A stretch of DNA of 11,753 nucleotides from JBEIUL01 sp044356865 (GTDB taxonomy: Bacteria; Planctomycetota; Phycisphaerae; Phycisphaerales; SM1A02), in contig JBIKVN010000090.1 in NCBI GenBank assembly GCA_044356865.1, positions 1 through 11,753 of the forward strand, given 5' to 3'. Made by a program: the position numbers and the translations under genes. Positions 6,860-11,753 of the stretch are shown here, piece by piece. A model generated the notes under the pieces. The model was not told where the DNA came from and did no database searches. It saw only the letters and a program-made list of their open reading frames with translations. The first letter of the stretch is position 1. Each line of letters starts with the position of its first letter.

Positions 6860-8110
6860 TTACCGCAATCGCCACCGGATCACCACCATCCCGTGCAGCG
6901 GCGGATCGGGCAGCTCGAGGCGAATCATGTGGAACTCGTCCAGCCGGTGACCGATCGACGCCATCGCCCGGCGCACCGCCTTGTCGTAGATGTCCGAGTG
7001 GAGGTTCCATTTTCCGGGCAGGCGCGTCGAGTCGACGACCTTCGCCTCCCGCTCGAGCGGCAAGCGGCAGGATTCCTGCAGCAACAGGTCGCTGCCGCCC
7101 TTGCGGACCCAGACCATGGGGTCGAAGGCCGAGTAGAGAGCCCCGGTCGGAACCTCGATCTGCGGCGCGTCGCGGTGCAGCAGCACGTCGAGGATCGCCC
7201 GCTCGAGCGGCAGGGTCACGACCATGGCCATCGACTGGACCTCGTCGGCCGCCGAGAGGAGCCCTCGCTTGCGGGCCGCCTCGATGAAGGTCGCGTCGAG
7301 GGTCCGGCCCGGCAGTCCTTCGGCATCGACGAACTCGATCGACGCGCGATCCTCCTGATCGGCGCGGCGGAGCGGGCCTTCTTCGACGCCCGGCGTCGAG
7401 AGCTCCGGCACGAGGGGAGCCAAGACCGAACGCGACACCGCCTTTCCGCCCGCCGTCGAGCGTCGCTTGGCGTCGGTCTGCACCGACCAGCGATAGATCG
7501 GCCACGGCAATCCCGGACGCAGCCGCTCAATTCCGGCGAACAGGCTGGCCGACGCGAGATCGCAGCGGTTCCGGGCGTCGGGAGGCCCGACGATCGACGC
7601 GACCGCGTTCAAGCCGCACCGCACGCCGTGCAACGTCTCGGCCGCCGAGCGGGCGTTGCGGCGAGCCTGCCCGAAGGCGGTGGCCTCGTTCGTCGAAGCC
7701 AGTCCGCCAGCGGCCATCGACCGCAAGAGCGAGGCGCTGGTCTTGGTCGATGCCATGATCTGGCGTACGTCATGCGCCGCGTCCGCCACCTGGCGGATCT
7801 TGGGCGCGGCCAGCCCGGCGTTCTCGAACGCCGCCAGGAGCAGCTTCCATCCGGCGGGCCCCGGAAGTTTCGCGAGCGCCGAAGCGGTGTCCGGTGCGTA
7901 GGCGAGCGACCAGACCTGCCAGCCGAGCGTTCGCCCGAGCCCCAACGCCCGACCGCACGCACGGGCCCCGGTCTCGGGCGGCAGCGTCGACTCGAATGCC
8001 TCGCGGAGAAGCCGTTGCAGCTGGGTCACGCTCGCGGACATGGCGGCGACGAATGATTCGAAGTCGCTCACGCGCGGGGCGACGGGGGGTATTCGGTCTT
8101 TGCGACGCAT
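6860..8110 (-). CDS. Hypothetical protein, 416 aa, not recognised
   Basis: I do not recognise this family. The frame is open to an ATG at 8182, but residues before the ATG at 8110 look non-coding and include a hairpin, so 8110 is preferred; 8116 and 8182 are alternatives. The protein is soluble, with no signal peptide or membrane helix. Residues about 15-130 are predicted largely helical, with several Ala/Leu-rich amphipathic stretches. A helical stretch at about 140-175 leads into DLASASLFAGIERLRPGLPW (184-203). A polar, probably flexible stretch follows (about 210-258). A mixed alpha/beta C-terminal half contains LDATFIEAARKRGLLSAADE (271-290) and ends in a strand-like VVIRWRLR. No catalytic motif is evident. 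It is convergent with the ALDH gene and divergent from the CTERM gene, with two palindromic sites in between. The reverse-strand frames over this region have the Arg/Pro-rich look of shadows. Confidence 0.75.
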   Translation of the reverse strand: MRRKDRIPPVAPRVSDFESFVAAMSASVTQLQRLLREAFESTLPPETGARACGRALGLGRTLGWQVWSLAYAPDTASALAKLPGPAGWKLLLAAFENAGLAAPKIRQVADAAHDVRQIMASTKTSASLLRSMAAGGLASTNEATAFGQARRNARSAAETLHGVRCGLNAVASIVGPPDARNRCDLASASLFAGIERLRPGLPWPIYRWSVQTDAKRRSTAGGKAVSRSVLAPLVPELSTPGVEEGPLRRADQEDRASIEFVDAEGLPGRTLDATFIEAARKRGLLSAADEVQSMAMVVTLPLERAILDVLLHRDAPQIEVPTGALYSAFDPMVWVRKGGSDLLLQESCRLPLEREAKVVDSTRLPGKWNLHSDIYDKAVRRAMASIGHRLDEFHMIRLELPDPPLHGMVVIRWRLR

Positions 8111-8143
8111 AGGCATGGGGAGAGCACCGGAAACAGTGGATTG

Positions 8144-8162
8144 TGGAAGCCCGTTGCTTCCA
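8144..8162. repeat. Inverted repeat in the probable leader of the 416-aa gene
   Basis: TGGAAGC-CCGTT-GCTTCCA is a 7-bp perfect stem with a 5-nt loop, 34 nt upstream of the ATG at 8110. It could fold in the mRNA leader or bind a regulator. The sequence cannot decide between these. Confidence 0.45.
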
Positions 8163-8168
8163 ACGATA
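8163..8168 (-). promoter_or_regulatory. Possible -10 box of the 416-aa gene
   Basis: On the minus strand TATCGT fits TANNNT. A start about 7 nt downstream would give a leader of about 45 nt containing the 8144-8162 hairpin. Support is weak because short AT-rich boxes occur by chance and no -35 is seen. Confidence 0.25.
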
Positions 8169-8204
8169 CGCCCTTGCGCCATCGTCGGCGATCAGCGGCG
8201 GGGT

Positions 8205-8218
8205 GTCCGCATGCGGAC
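8205..8218. promoter_or_regulatory. Perfect 14-bp palindrome, candidate operator (copy 1)
   Basis: GTCCGCATGCGGAC is its own reverse complement. It recurs with one base changed at 8339-8352, and both lie between divergent genes, which is typical of binding sites for a dimeric regulator. Its centre is about 56 bp before the inferred start of the leftward transcript, if the TATCGT box at 8163-8168 is used. Confidence 0.4.
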
Positions 8219-8338
8219 GACCCGCCTGGCGGGCTGAAACCCGTGATTCGTTGCGTCGCCGACGCATCCGTCGCTCGTCGTCATCAGCCGTCCCGCGTCG
8301 GTCGGACCGTTGCTGATCGATGGCTTGGCGCACGTGGC

Positions 8339-8352
8339 GTCCGCATGCGAAC
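8339..8352. promoter_or_regulatory. Near-palindrome, candidate operator (copy 2)
   Basis: GTCCGCATGCGAAC matches copy 1 at 13 of 14 positions. Its centre is about 50 bp upstream of the inferred transcript start that follows the TAGATT box at 8384-8389, where activators commonly bind. Confidence 0.4.
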
Positions 8353-8383
8353 GCTTCGCGCTGGGAACGGACCGAAACGGCAG

Positions 8384-8389
8384 TAGATT
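8384..8389 (+). promoter_or_regulatory. Probable -10 box of the CTERM gene
   Basis: TAGATT, preceded by CAG, resembles the TAGACT and TATACT boxes of the SDR and apaG genes. A start about 7 nt downstream gives a leader of about 74 nt that carries a good Shine-Dalgarno, so this gene would be leadered, unlike SDR and apaG. Confidence 0.4.
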
Positions 8390-8453
8390 CGGATGATCTC
8401 GCCAAGACGGCTGGAAGTTCCGGCAATCACGTGCGGGTCAACGCTGCAACACC

Positions 8454-8459
8454 GAGGAG
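8454..8459 (+). promoter_or_regulatory. Shine-Dalgarno site fixing the CTERM gene start
   Basis: GAGGAG lies 10 nt before the ATG at 8470. It supports this start over the in-frame ATG at 8320, whose extra 50 residues are polar and would bury the signal peptide. Confidence 0.6.
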
Positions 8460-8469
8460 ATCGAGTCCC

Positions 8470-9120
8470 ATGCGTCACGTCCGTCCCTGCACGCCCTGCA
8501 CATCGGCATGCGTCGCCGCCATCGCCGTCTCCGCCACGTGCGGAACCGCATCTGCCCAGTCGGTCCCCTTCCTGTTCACGACGCTCAACAGCGCAAAGGC
8601 CACCCTGAACTCGCTGGGTGGCAGCCCAGACTCGAGCTACTGGACCTACACGGGTCCAGCCACCGACGCCTGGGCGGTTCCGATGACCAGCTTTGCCCAA
8701 CCGAACACCGGCAGTGCCAATGTCTGGTTCGGTTCATTCAGTGGCGTTTGGGACCAGTTGAACATGGGTTGGTCCATTGGCATCCCGACGACGTACAGCG
8801 TCCGCTTCGAGTGGGACGTCACATTCAGCTCGGTTCAAGGTGGTGTCAAGTTCGTTTTTAGCGATTTAGCTCTTGGGAGCATGACGGCGACACCGCTTGC
8901 AGGCTCCGCGGCCGGTCTCGCGAACGGCGACTTCCTCGCGAACGGTCGATACACCATCGCGTGGGACTTCACCAATGCGACTCCCGACACCACGGGCGTG
9001 AGCCAGGGGATCTATTTCTCGCAGTCCAGTGGCGGCGGCGGTGGTGCGGTTCCCCTCCCCGGCGCGGCGGGTCTCGCGGCGATCGGGCTGGTGGGCCTTT
9101 CCCGTCGTCGACGGCGCTGA
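8470..9120 (+). CDS. Secreted protein with PEP-CTERM-like sorting tail
   Basis: This 216-aa exported protein has an N-terminal signal peptide. Its hydrophobic core is CVAAIAVSATCGTASA and likely cleavage is after TASA-Q (about residue 30), although three or four Cys in the signal are unusual. The mature part (31-190) is rich in Ser, Thr, Gly and aromatics and looks all-beta, without catalytic motifs. A Gly linker leads to the tail at 194-216: VPLPGAAGL, a short hydrophobic stretch, then five Arg. This tripartite PEP-CTERM-like layout is recognised by exosortase/archaeosortase-type enzymes, which cleave it and release or anchor the protein at the surface. The typical Glu of the PEP motif is replaced by Leu, as in many Phycisphaerae tails. 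No exosortase gene is in the window. The predicted role is a surface or matrix protein. A strong hairpin follows the stop. Confidence 0.85.
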   Translation: MRHVRPCTPCTSACVAAIAVSATCGTASAQSVPFLFTTLNSAKATLNSLGGSPDSSYWTYTGPATDAWAVPMTSFAQPNTGSANVWFGSFSGVWDQLNMGWSIGIPTTYSVRFEWDVTFSSVQGGVKFVFSDLALGSMTATPLAGSAAGLANGDFLANGRYTIAWDFTNATPDTTGVSQGIYFSQSSGGGGGAVPLPGAAGLAAIGLVGLSRRRRR

Positions 9121-9146
9121 TCGTCGGGCACTTCGCAACGCACTTT

Positions 9147-9178
9147 CACGGCCCTCCGGCGTTCGCCGGGGGGCCGTG
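9147..9178. terminator. Strong hairpin after the CTERM gene
   Basis: CACGGCCCTCCGGC and GCCGGGGGGCCGTG pair as a 14-bp stem with one T-G wobble around a GTTC loop, 26 nt after the TGA. Only scattered T residues follow. It probably ends the rightward CTERM transcript and may also stop the leftward one arriving from 9233. Confidence 0.65.
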
Positions 9179-9232
9179 TGCTTCAAGGTTCCGTAGCTGA
9201 TCGTGGACGACGACAGCGCAGTCGCACTTCGG

Positions 9233-9466
9233 TCATTTCAGCCTCATCCACGGCCCCGGCCCGTCCTCGTTGAACCCCGCCTCGCAGTGGTGGTGCGAGC
9301 CGTCGGGCCGGATGTAGGTGACATGCCGCCGCGACCACTGGAGGCACTTGAGCGCATGCTTCCATGGCTCAAGTTCGGTCGCCCAGGCGATGACTTCCTC
9401 GCGGGTGGTCAGTTCCGCCGGGATCTCCCGACCGCACCACACCGCCGGCAGCAGCCGGATCACCAT
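9233..9466 (-). CDS. Hypothetical protein, 77 aa by the first ATG; probably a longer or broken gene
   Basis: The first ATG in this frame gives 77 residues (MVIRLLPAVWCGREIPAEL to GPGPWMRLK). The sequence is protein-like, with a conserved-looking core of WKHALKCLQWSRRHVTYIRP (35-54) and a Cys/His-containing end. The frame continues open and protein-like for another 309 nt upstream (see 9467-9775), so this ATG is probably internal. Family not identified. It lies downstream of apaG on the same strand and ends before the hairpin at 9147-9178. I see no Shine-Dalgarno directly before 9466. Confidence 0.5.
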   Translation of the reverse strand: MVIRLLPAVWCGREIPAELTTREEVIAWATELEPWKHALKCLQWSRRHVTYIRPDGSHHHCEAGFNEDGPGPWMRLK

Positions 9467-9775
9467 CGACCGCTCGACCGGTTCGTCAACCCAGGCGTTC
9501 CACTCGATTCGGGCTTGCGTCCGCTCGGCGCTCTCGTGGGCGAAGGCCTCTTCCGGCGTCAGGCCGAGGGCCTTCGCGATCCGTGCGATCTGCGCATCGC
9601 TCGCGATCGCGTCGCCGTCACGCTCGAACCGGGCGACCCAGCTTCCGCCGATGCTGCCGTCCTTCCAGCCGGCGCGGAGGGCATCGCAGCGACGTCCGAG
9701 GTCGTCACGACCCGTGAGCCGGGGTTTCCTGTCAGTGGATTCGATCGGCGAGAAGCCCGCCCCGACCGGTCGGCC
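9467..9775 (-). other. In-frame open extension between apaG stop and the 77-aa ORF, without ATG, GTG or TTG
   Basis: Reading on from the apaG TGA (9778-9776) in the same frame gives 103 sense codons that join the 77-aa ORF. They contain no ATG, GTG or TTG; the only near-start codons are ATC at 9745 and CTG at 9562. The translation looks real. LGRRCDALRAGW and then GSWVARFERDG and IARIAKALGLTPEEAF resemble parts of an XRE/Cro-type helix-turn-helix, but with the middle shortened. Third codon positions are strongly G/C. Possibilities are a gene that lost its start, a frameshift, a rare start codon, or read-through from apaG. Confidence 0.45.
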
Positions 9776-10207
9776 TCACCCCGCCGCGCCGACCAGATAG
9801 AACCGGCCGATCAGCACCTCGAATGCCGTGCCGTCGTCGCGTTCCATCCGGTACGAGCCTTCCATCGTTCCCCAGCTCGTCTCGAGCGGGCAGAACGACG
9901 GGTACTCGAAGCGCTGGCCGGGCTCGAGCGTCGGGAACTGCCCGACCACGCCCGGACCGTTCACCTCGTGCCGCTTGCCGTCGGCATCGACGATCGTCCA
10001 GTGCCGGTTGCGAAGCCGCACCCGCGTCTCGCTCTCGTTCACGATCGTCACCCGATAGCCGAAGAGCCACTTGCCTTGCCGCGGGTTCGACTGCTGCGGC
10101 AGGAACGAGGGCTCTACGCGGACGCGAATGCCCTCGGTCACGGTTTCGGAGCCGTGCTTGGGGGCGACGGATGCGGCGGTGACGGTTGCGGTGGCGGTTG
10201 CGGACAT
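9776..10207 (-). CDS. apaG: ApaG domain protein (Co2+/Mg2+ efflux protein family)
   Basis: This 143-aa protein is a single FN3-like beta-sandwich ApaG/DUF525 domain. After a variable, Ala/Thr-rich N-terminus (about 1-22), family motifs follow: VTEGIRVRVEPSFLPQQSNP, then FGYRVTIVNES, VRLRNRHWTIVDADGK, EVNGPGVVGQFPTLEPGQRF, and the signature TSWGTMEGSYRMERDDG. It ends at the usual point (FEVLIGRFYLVGAAG). E. coli ApaG is 125 aa; the extra length is N-terminal. ApaG is historically linked to cobalt/magnesium resistance, and the domain also occurs in eukaryotic FBXO3; its biochemical role is unsettled. It lies 33 nt downstream of the TrpC-like gene but has its own TATACT box, 7 nt before the ATG, and no Shine-Dalgarno. 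Confidence 0.92.
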   Translation of the reverse strand: MSATATATVTAASVAPKHGSETVTEGIRVRVEPSFLPQQSNPRQGKWLFGYRVTIVNESETRVRLRNRHWTIVDADGKRHEVNGPGVVGQFPTLEPGQRFEYPSFCPLETSWGTMEGSYRMERDDGTAFEVLIGRFYLVGAAG

Positions 10208-10214
10208 GGTCGCG

Positions 10215-10220
10215 AGTATA
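10215..10220 (-). promoter_or_regulatory. -10 box of a probable leaderless apaG transcript
   Basis: On the minus strand TATACT is followed by exactly 7 nt (cgcgacc) and the ATG at 10207. This matches the SDR gene geometry (TAGACT plus 7 nt). The box is within the 33-nt gap after the TrpC-like gene, so apaG can be transcribed independently. Confidence 0.6.
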
Positions 10221-10240
10221 GGCCCGCGAGGCGGCGGCGA

Positions 10241-11056
10241 TCAGACATTTTCCCCAAGCAGACGCAGCAAGGACCGCTCGACATCGGGCTCGGTCAGCAG
10301 CGCGTCGCCGACGATCACGATGTTGATTCCGTGGTCGCGCAACTTGCGAAGGTCCTCGCGGGTGGCTACGCCCGCAGCGCTCACCAGGATGTCGCGATCC
10401 TCGACGAGTTCGGCCAGGCGGAAGCTGTGGGCGATCGAGGCGGCGCCGGTCCGCGGATCACGGTTATCGATCCCGAGCAGGCCGTAGCCGGGATGGGGAA
10501 AGCCCACGTGGGCCTTGGCCTTCAGCAGGTTCTCGACGTCGTGGGCCGCGACGAGGCTGGTCAGGCCGAGTTCGGTGGCAAGAATGAGCGAGTCGATGAG
10601 CTGCCCCTCGGCCAGGGCTTCGGCCCGCAGCAGGATCGCGTCGGCGCCGGCGGCCCGTGACTCCCAGATCTGGTACTCGTCGACGACGAAATCGACGCGC
10701 AGCACGGGCAGCGGGACGGCGTCGCGGACCAGCCGCAGGTGCTCGAGCCGGACGCCGTACGCCTCTTCGTCGGTCGCGCAGGCGAGGGCGCTGGCCCCGC
10801 CGCGGTGGTAGGCTCGGGCAATGGCGACCGGGTCGAAATCCTCGCGAAGGATTCCCGCCGAGGGGCTCTTCCGCTTGACCTCGGCGATGACGCGGGTGTT
10901 CGCGCGGTCGTCGGCGGCGACGAGGGCGGCGAAGAAGTTTCGCGGCCGTTCGAGATCGGCGACGCTCGCTTGGAGTTCGGCCAGCGGACGCGCCGTTCGC
11001 GCCGCCTCGACCTCGACTCTCTTGCGGGCCAGGATGCGATCGAGCTCGTTCTCCAT
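10241..11056 (-). CDS. trpC: TrpC-family (indole-3-glycerol-phosphate synthase-like) protein with most catalytic residues replaced
   Basis: This 271-aa (beta-alpha)8 barrel is collinear with TrpC. It has the N-terminal helix ELDRILARKRVEVEAA, IAEVKRKSPSAG (58-68, keeping the first catalytic Glu59 and Lys61), VLRVDFVVDEYQIWESRAAG (118-137), GADAILL and the C-terminal VGDALL. True TrpC, which closes CdRP to indole-glycerol phosphate, needs further residues that are absent here. The Lys of LRKDF is Val121. The Glu of LVEVH is Ala170. The first Asn of GINNRD is Asp197. SESGI is SAAGV, losing a Glu (Ala227) and a phosphate-site Ser (Ala228). Numbering against S. solfataricus IGPS, these are K110, E159, N180, E210 and S211. 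So it is homologous, but standard synthase activity is doubtful; it may be a paralogue with another substrate. The symbol marks homology only. No other trp gene is nearby; apaG follows on the same strand. Confidence 0.88.
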   Translation of the reverse strand: MENELDRILARKRVEVEAARTARPLAELQASVADLERPRNFFAALVAADDRANTRVIAEVKRKSPSAGILREDFDPVAIARAYHRGGASALACATDEEAYGVRLEHLRLVRDAVPLPVLRVDFVVDEYQIWESRAAGADAILLRAEALAEGQLIDSLILATELGLTSLVAAHDVENLLKAKAHVGFPHPGYGLLGIDNRDPRTGAASIAHSFRLAELVEDRDILVSAAGVATREDLRKLRDHGINIVIVGDALLTEPDVERSLLRLLGENV

Positions 11057-11753
11057 CGGGGCGGTCGCGGCGGGCGGTGCGTTGGTTATAGCGGGGGCGG
11101 CGCTCGCGGGCCAGAGCGGACCGGATGAGGCGGCGGGCGGAGGCGGTTCGGCGCTGACCATGCTGGCGATGGCGGCGATCGCGCTGGTGTCGTTGGCGAT
11201 CGCGGCCCGCCGCGGATGGCTTGCGATGCCCATCGAGGCGCCGGCGCCGGCGCCGCCGCCGCCGAACCCCGCCGCCGTGCTCGTGACCTTGGCGGTCGCG
11301 ATGCCGCTGGTCGGCGCGATCGGGGCGATGGCCGTGCGGCGCGGGCTCGGCCTGCCCGAGTCGCCGGATCTCGCCGGCCAGGCGTGGATGCTGGGCGGCG
11401 CCGCCCTCGCCGAACTTCCCGTCGCGATCGCCATCATCCGGTTGCTCCCGCCCGGCCGCACCGGCCGGCCGATCGCCGCGTTCCTGGGCGTGCTGGCCTG
11501 CGCGATCGCCTTTCCCGCGGTGCAGTCGATCGCCTCGCTCGCCGGCTGGATCCAGCAGCTGGTCGTCGGCGTGCCGCCGCCCGCGGTCGCGCACCGCACG
11601 CTCGAGAGCATGGTGGCCGATCCGGGAAGCAACGCCAGCCTCGCGATGTTGGCGCTGGTCGTCGCGGTGATCCCGCCGCTCGAGGAGATCGCCTATCGCG
11701 GCGGCCTGCAGGGCGGGCTGCGCCGGCTGGGGTTCGGCCCGTGGCCGGCGACC
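11034..11753 (+). CDS. CPBP family intramembrane glutamic protease (partial, runs off the window)
   Basis: The frame is open to the window end. Numbered from the ATG at 11034, it begins with a plausible signal peptide (MRSSSFSIGAVAAGG to ALA-GQ, about residues 1-26) and a Gly-rich linker. Membrane segments follow near 41-58, 80-100, 118-138, 148-172 and 202-215. A Pro/Ala-rich loop (68-80) separates the first from the rest. PPLEEIAYRGGLQG (214-227) holds the EExxxR motif of the CPBP (CAAX protease and bacteriocin-processing, ABI) family, with Glu217, Glu218 and Arg222. The remaining conserved motifs (FxxxH and later) are beyond the window. Members cleave prenylated proteins or peptides within the membrane or give bacteriocin self-immunity; the substrate here is unknown. 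The start is uncertain: 11034 overlaps the 5' end of the divergent TrpC-like gene by 23 bp, while the ATG at 11160 (before the first internal membrane helix) or a TTG at 11082 avoid this. Confidence 0.8.
   Translation, partial: MRSSSFSIGAVAAGGALVIAGAALAGQSGPDEAAGGGGSALTMLAMAAIALVSLAIAARRGWLAMPIEAPAPAPPPPNPAAVLVTLAVAMPLVGAIGAMAVRRGLGLPESPDLAGQAWMLGGAALAELPVAIAIIRLLPPGRTGRPIAAFLGVLACAIAFPAVQSIASLAGWIQQLVVGVPPPAVAHRTLESMVADPGSNASLAMLALVVAVIPPLEEIAYRGGLQGGLRRLGFGPWPAT
11085..11090 (-). promoter_or_regulatory. Probable -10 box of the TrpC-like gene
   Basis: On the minus strand TATAAC (in GCTATAACC) lies 28 nt before the ATG at 11056, predicting a leader of about 21 nt. It is the most AT-rich spot in an otherwise very GC-rich stretch. 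The complementary strand reads TTATAGC, so the same spot could serve the rightward CPBP gene. Confidence 0.45.

Larger units (their letters stand above)
8111..8469. other. Divergent intergenic region with palindromes and candidate promoters
   Basis: This 359-bp stretch separates the 416-aa gene (-) from the CTERM gene (+). It holds an inverted repeat (8144-8162), a perfect 14-bp palindrome (8205-8218) and its near copy (8339-8352). There are also two small perfect stems, CCCGCC-T-GGCGGG (8221-8233) and GCGTCG-C-CGACGC (8253-8265), a candidate -10 box on each strand, and a Shine-Dalgarno site (8454-8459). I see no protein-like reading frame or known RNA gene in it. Confidence 0.6.

Noticed and set aside
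6893..8056. A 387-codon plus-strand frame opposite the 416-aa gene
   Set aside because: Its translation is R/G/Q-rich and repetitive like other shadows here, whereas the minus-strand product has normal amino-acid composition and hydrophobic patterning.
8320..8469. N-terminal extension of the CTERM protein from the ATG at 8320
   Set aside because: The 50 extra residues are polar, would precede the signal peptide, and cover the palindrome copy and -10 box. The ATG at 8470 has a GAGGAG site.
9776..9778. UGA at the end of apaG as a selenocysteine or programmed read-through codon
   Set aside because: ApaG ends at its normal family length there, and I see no obvious stem-loop of SECIS type just after it. 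It is kept only as one of several explanations for the startless downstream frame.
9203..10660. A 485-codon plus-strand frame across apaG and part of the TrpC-like gene
   Set aside because: It is antisense to two recognisable families and has a shadow-like composition.

Overview
This window looks like a chromosomal segment of a high-GC member of the Planctomycetota, most likely class Phycisphaerae. The basis is protein style, not a marker gene. There is a very long signal peptidase I with an inserted domain, a secreted FG-GAP/VCBS protein ending in paired dockerin-like EF-hands, and a secreted protein ending in a PEP-CTERM-like tail with a run of arginines. Shine-Dalgarno sites are weak or absent before several genes. 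I see no insertion sequence, phage gene, CRISPR array, rRNA or tRNA.

Layout, left to right. (1) 1-285 is the C-terminal tail of an unknown + strand protein, with acidic D/G/P repeats followed by nine arginines. (2) 370-1995 (+) is signal peptidase I, convergent by 8 bp with (3) 2004-2552 (-), a four-helix DUF1648 membrane protein. (4) 2733-4430 (+) is the FG-GAP/dockerin-like secreted protein. (5) 4461-5258 (+) and (6) 5275-6723 (+) form a two-gene unit: an atypical SDR oxidoreductase and an ALDH8A1-type 2-aminomuconate-semialdehyde dehydrogenase. (7) A hairpin separates this unit from 6860-8110 (-), an unrecognised 416-aa protein. (8) A 359-bp divergent intergenic region (8111-8469) carries two copies of a 14-bp palindrome-like site. 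(9) 8470-9120 (+) is the CTERM protein, followed by a strong hairpin. (10) On the minus strand, read right to left, are a TrpC-family protein (11056-10241), ApaG (10207-9776), and an in-frame open stretch after the ApaG stop (9775-9233) that has no conventional start before 9466. (11) 11034-end (+) is the start of a CPBP intramembrane protease, divergent from the TrpC-like gene and possibly overlapping its 5' end.

The best leads are these. The TrpC homologue keeps its fold motifs and the first active-site Glu/Lys pair, but it lacks the catalytic Lys, two catalytic Glu, the conserved Asn and a phosphate-site Ser, so it may not be an indole-3-glycerol-phosphate synthase. The SDR has Ser-x-x-x-Arg where the family has Tyr-x-x-x-Lys, and it is coupled to a kynurenine-branch-type dehydrogenase. 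Two genes (SDR and apaG) carry a TANACT box exactly 7 nt before the ATG and no Shine-Dalgarno, as expected for leaderless transcripts, while genes inside operons or with longer leaders have GAGG-type sites. The repeated palindrome sits between two divergent genes and is a candidate operator.
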